A stretch of DNA of 34,964 bases from Loktanella sp. UBA3435 (GTDB lineage Bacteria > Pseudomonadota > Alphaproteobacteria > Rhodobacterales > Rhodobacteraceae), in contig DFSO01000057.1 in the NCBI GenBank assembly GCA_002378665.1, positions 1 to 34,964 on the forward strand, read 5' to 3'. The translations under genes were made by a program, and so were the position numbers. Positions within the stretch are counted from its first letter, which is position 1, and each line of letters begins with the position of its first letter. This document shows, in pieces, positions 33,554 to 34,964 of this stretch. The notes under the pieces are model-generated. The model searched no databases. It saw only the letters and a list, made by a program, of their open reading frames with translations, and was not told the origin of the DNA.

Positions 33554-34723
33554 TTAAATTACAACGACGGCGAGTGGAGGGAAGCCGTTGAAACAAACCG
33601 ACGAATATGTCGACGTATATGCGCCTGTGTTGCGAATGATAACGCGGTCGCCTGCGCGAAGCGAGATTGGCAGGAGCATAGGACGCTTTTCATAAAGAAC
33701 GTCTGCGCTATCGCACGATGGGCCTGCCATGATGCAGGGGCCAACAGGATCGCCGTCGCGCGGTGTCTCGAACTGGTAGCGGATTGCTTCGCCTTCTGTC
33801 TCGGCAAGGCCAGAGAAGCGGCCAATGTCGAGGTAAACCCAGCGGTGCATATCGCGGTCAGACTTGCGGGACACAAGCAAAACTTCGGAAACGATCAAGC
33901 CTGCCTCGGCGACAAGACCACGGCCTGGCTCTGCCATGATGCGTGGCACTTTGCCAAAGCGGCTGATGATTTGCTCCATCACGGCAGCCGCATATTCTGT
34001 CGGTGCCTCGATGGTTTCGCCGTAGAACGCAGGGAAACCGCCGCCAATGTTCAAGAGGGTGAGGTTGTGACCTGCCTTTTTCGCAGTGTGCCAAATCTCG
34101 GCCAATGCGTCCAAGGATGGGCCCCACATCGCCGCTTTGCGGGTCTGGGAACCGACGTGGAACGAGAAGCCGATTGGATCAAGACCAAGCGATTTTGCGT
34201 AAGACAGCAAACGAATAGCCGTCGCTGAATCGCAGCCGAATTTGCGGGAGAGCGGCCAGTCTGCTTGGGACACTTCCACGATCAGGCGGATGTAAACCTT
34301 GGCATTTGGCGCGGACACCGCAATCTTTTCAAGCTCTTGCTCAGCGTCAGCGGAGAAGAGTGTAATCCCCTGCTCATGCGCCCAAGCGATATCGGACGAG
34401 CGTTTGACAGTGTTGCCAAAGGACACGTCGTCAGGGTTTGCGCCATGCTTGAGGCAAAGTGCGATTTCAGCCTTGGAGGCCGCATCAAAGTGCGAGCCAA
34501 GCTTCACCAGACGCGAGATGATTTCTTCGGCTGGGTTTGCTTTCACCGCATAGTGGATATCAGCGTGGCCAAGACCCGCTTTGAGCGCGTGATACTGCTG
34601 CTCGACCAGATCGACGTCCAACACGAGGGTTGGTTTATCAAATGTTGTCGCAGCGCAATAAGCGTCAAGGCGTGTATGTGGATTTGTCGGAAGCGCCTGA
34701 GCGCCAGCAGTTTCAACAGTCAT
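33554..34723 (-). CDS. Type III PLP-dependent ornithine/lysine decarboxylase
   Basis: The 389-residue alanine-racemase-fold decarboxylase has the PLP lysine in HYAVKANP (about residue 60), the phosphate-binding GGGFPAFYG loop, MAEPGRGLVAEAG, and the catalytic cysteine in GPSCDSADVLYE. This Cys-Asp motif marks eukaryotic-type ornithine decarboxylases and their bacterial relatives. It would make putrescine or cadaverine for polyamine synthesis in the cytoplasm. Some alphaproteobacterial members use both ornithine and lysine, and the sequence alone does not settle the preference. GGAG precedes the ATG by 7 bases. It is followed by the composite hairpin and then the DUF3422 gene. Confidence 0.93.
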   Translation of the reverse strand: MTVETAGAQALPTNPHTRLDAYCAATTFDKPTLVLDVDLVEQQYHALKAGLGHADIHYAVKANPAEEIISRLVKLGSHFDAASKAEIALCLKHGANPDDVSFGNTVKRSSDIAWAHEQGITLFSADAEQELEKIAVSAPNAKVYIRLIVEVSQADWPLSRKFGCDSATAIRLLSYAKSLGLDPIGFSFHVGSQTRKAAMWGPSLDALAEIWHTAKKAGHNLTLLNIGGGFPAFYGETIEAPTEYAAAVMEQIISRFGKVPRIMAEPGRGLVAEAGLIVSEVLLVSRKSDRDMHRWVYLDIGRFSGLAETEGEAIRYQFETPRDGDPVGPCIMAGPSCDSADVLYEKRPMLLPISLRAGDRVIIRNTGAYTSTYSSVCFNGFPPLAVVVI

Positions 34724-34964
34724 CTGTCATCTCCAGTAGACCCGGCCATAGTGTGGTTTACAACCTAACACGAGACCGCTCAGTTCCAAGGGAGAAGTTA
34801 CCGTCGCTACGTAAACAAGTGATGACTGTCACCGGCCCAGAGGCGCGTGCGTTGGCTTCTATGAATGGCTCATTTAGGCTATTGGCGGATTCGTGCAAGG
34901 GGAAATTATGGGCTGTTAAGCGATTTATTTCTTAGAGAAATCGGCTGTCACACTCCGTGCACCA
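34724..34964 (-). promoter_or_regulatory. Upstream region of the decarboxylase gene with candidate promoter
   Basis: No supported gene is seen in these 241 bases. On the minus strand TTGCAC (34893-34898) is followed after 16 bases by TAAATG (34871-34876), a plausible promoter that would give a leader of about 140 bases. ATTTCT-TAG-AGAAAT (34927-34941) is a small perfect hairpin further upstream. I could not identify a polyamine riboswitch by eye. Confidence 0.3.

Noticed and set aside
34859..34873. Four-codon frame (MSHS) in the decarboxylase leader, a possible leader peptide
   Set aside because: Its ATG overlaps the predicted -10 element, so it would not be in the transcript, and it is too short to support.
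34630..34935. Plus-strand open frame of 101 codons at the right edge
   Set aside because: It starts antisense inside the decarboxylase gene, has no ribosome-binding site at a good position and no recognisable domain.
1..34964. tRNA, rRNA, CRISPR arrays, transposases or attachment sites
   Set aside because: None could be found by reading either strand; no regularly spaced repeats or transposase-like translation is present.

Overview
The window looks like a chromosomal segment of a marine Rhodobacterales bacterium (Roseobacter group). The basis is the moderately high GC, the divergent gph / glmU-glmS arrangement, the DUF3422 protein next to a type III PLP decarboxylase, and the density of ABC uptake systems beside catabolic genes. 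This is inference from gene content. No rRNA, tRNA, CRISPR array or intact insertion sequence was found.

Region 1 (1-8.8 kb) is mostly conserved housekeeping: a DegT-type PLP aminotransferase cut by the left edge, an MmgE/PrpD protein, a phosphoglycolate phosphatase-like HAD enzyme, then glmU-glmS-AlkD-like as a tightly coupled operon for UDP-GlcNAc synthesis with a DNA-repair-type gene at its end. A small proline-rich lipoprotein and moaA follow.

Region 2 (9.1-22.1 kb) is the most unusual part. It is a LacI-controlled catabolic locus in two divergent transcription units. The leftward unit encodes a family 1 solute-binding protein, two MalF/MalG-type permeases and a two-domain SnoaL-like (NTF2-fold) protein. 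The rightward unit encodes the matching ATPase, a histidinol-dehydrogenase-like enzyme outside any his operon, a second SnoaL-like protein, an SDR dehydrogenase, a LacI regulator, a third SnoaL-like protein and a double-cupin protein. An alpha/beta hydrolase and an RraA/HMG-aldolase-like protein probably belong to it. Most junctions overlap by 1-4 bases. Two copies of the same palindrome (TGCA-N2-CG-N2-TGCA) lie in the divergent promoter region, one across the predicted start of the ATPase operon. I read this as an uptake and oxidation pathway for an unidentified polyol-, sugar- or lactone-like compound. I do not recognise it as a named pathway.

Region 3 (22.4-32.1 kb) is a second divergent system. 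Leftward are argE-like deacylase, a DadA-type FAD oxidoreductase and an M20 amidohydrolase. Rightward is a complete peptide-type ABC importer (two ATPases, binding protein, two permeases). A 20-bp near-perfect palindrome sits between them. It probably imports peptides or N-acylated amino acids, deacylates them and oxidises the product.

Region 4 (32.1-35.0 kb) holds a DUF3422 membrane protein and an ornithine/lysine decarboxylase with a striking composite hairpin terminator, then about 240 bp of leader or promoter sequence to the right edge.
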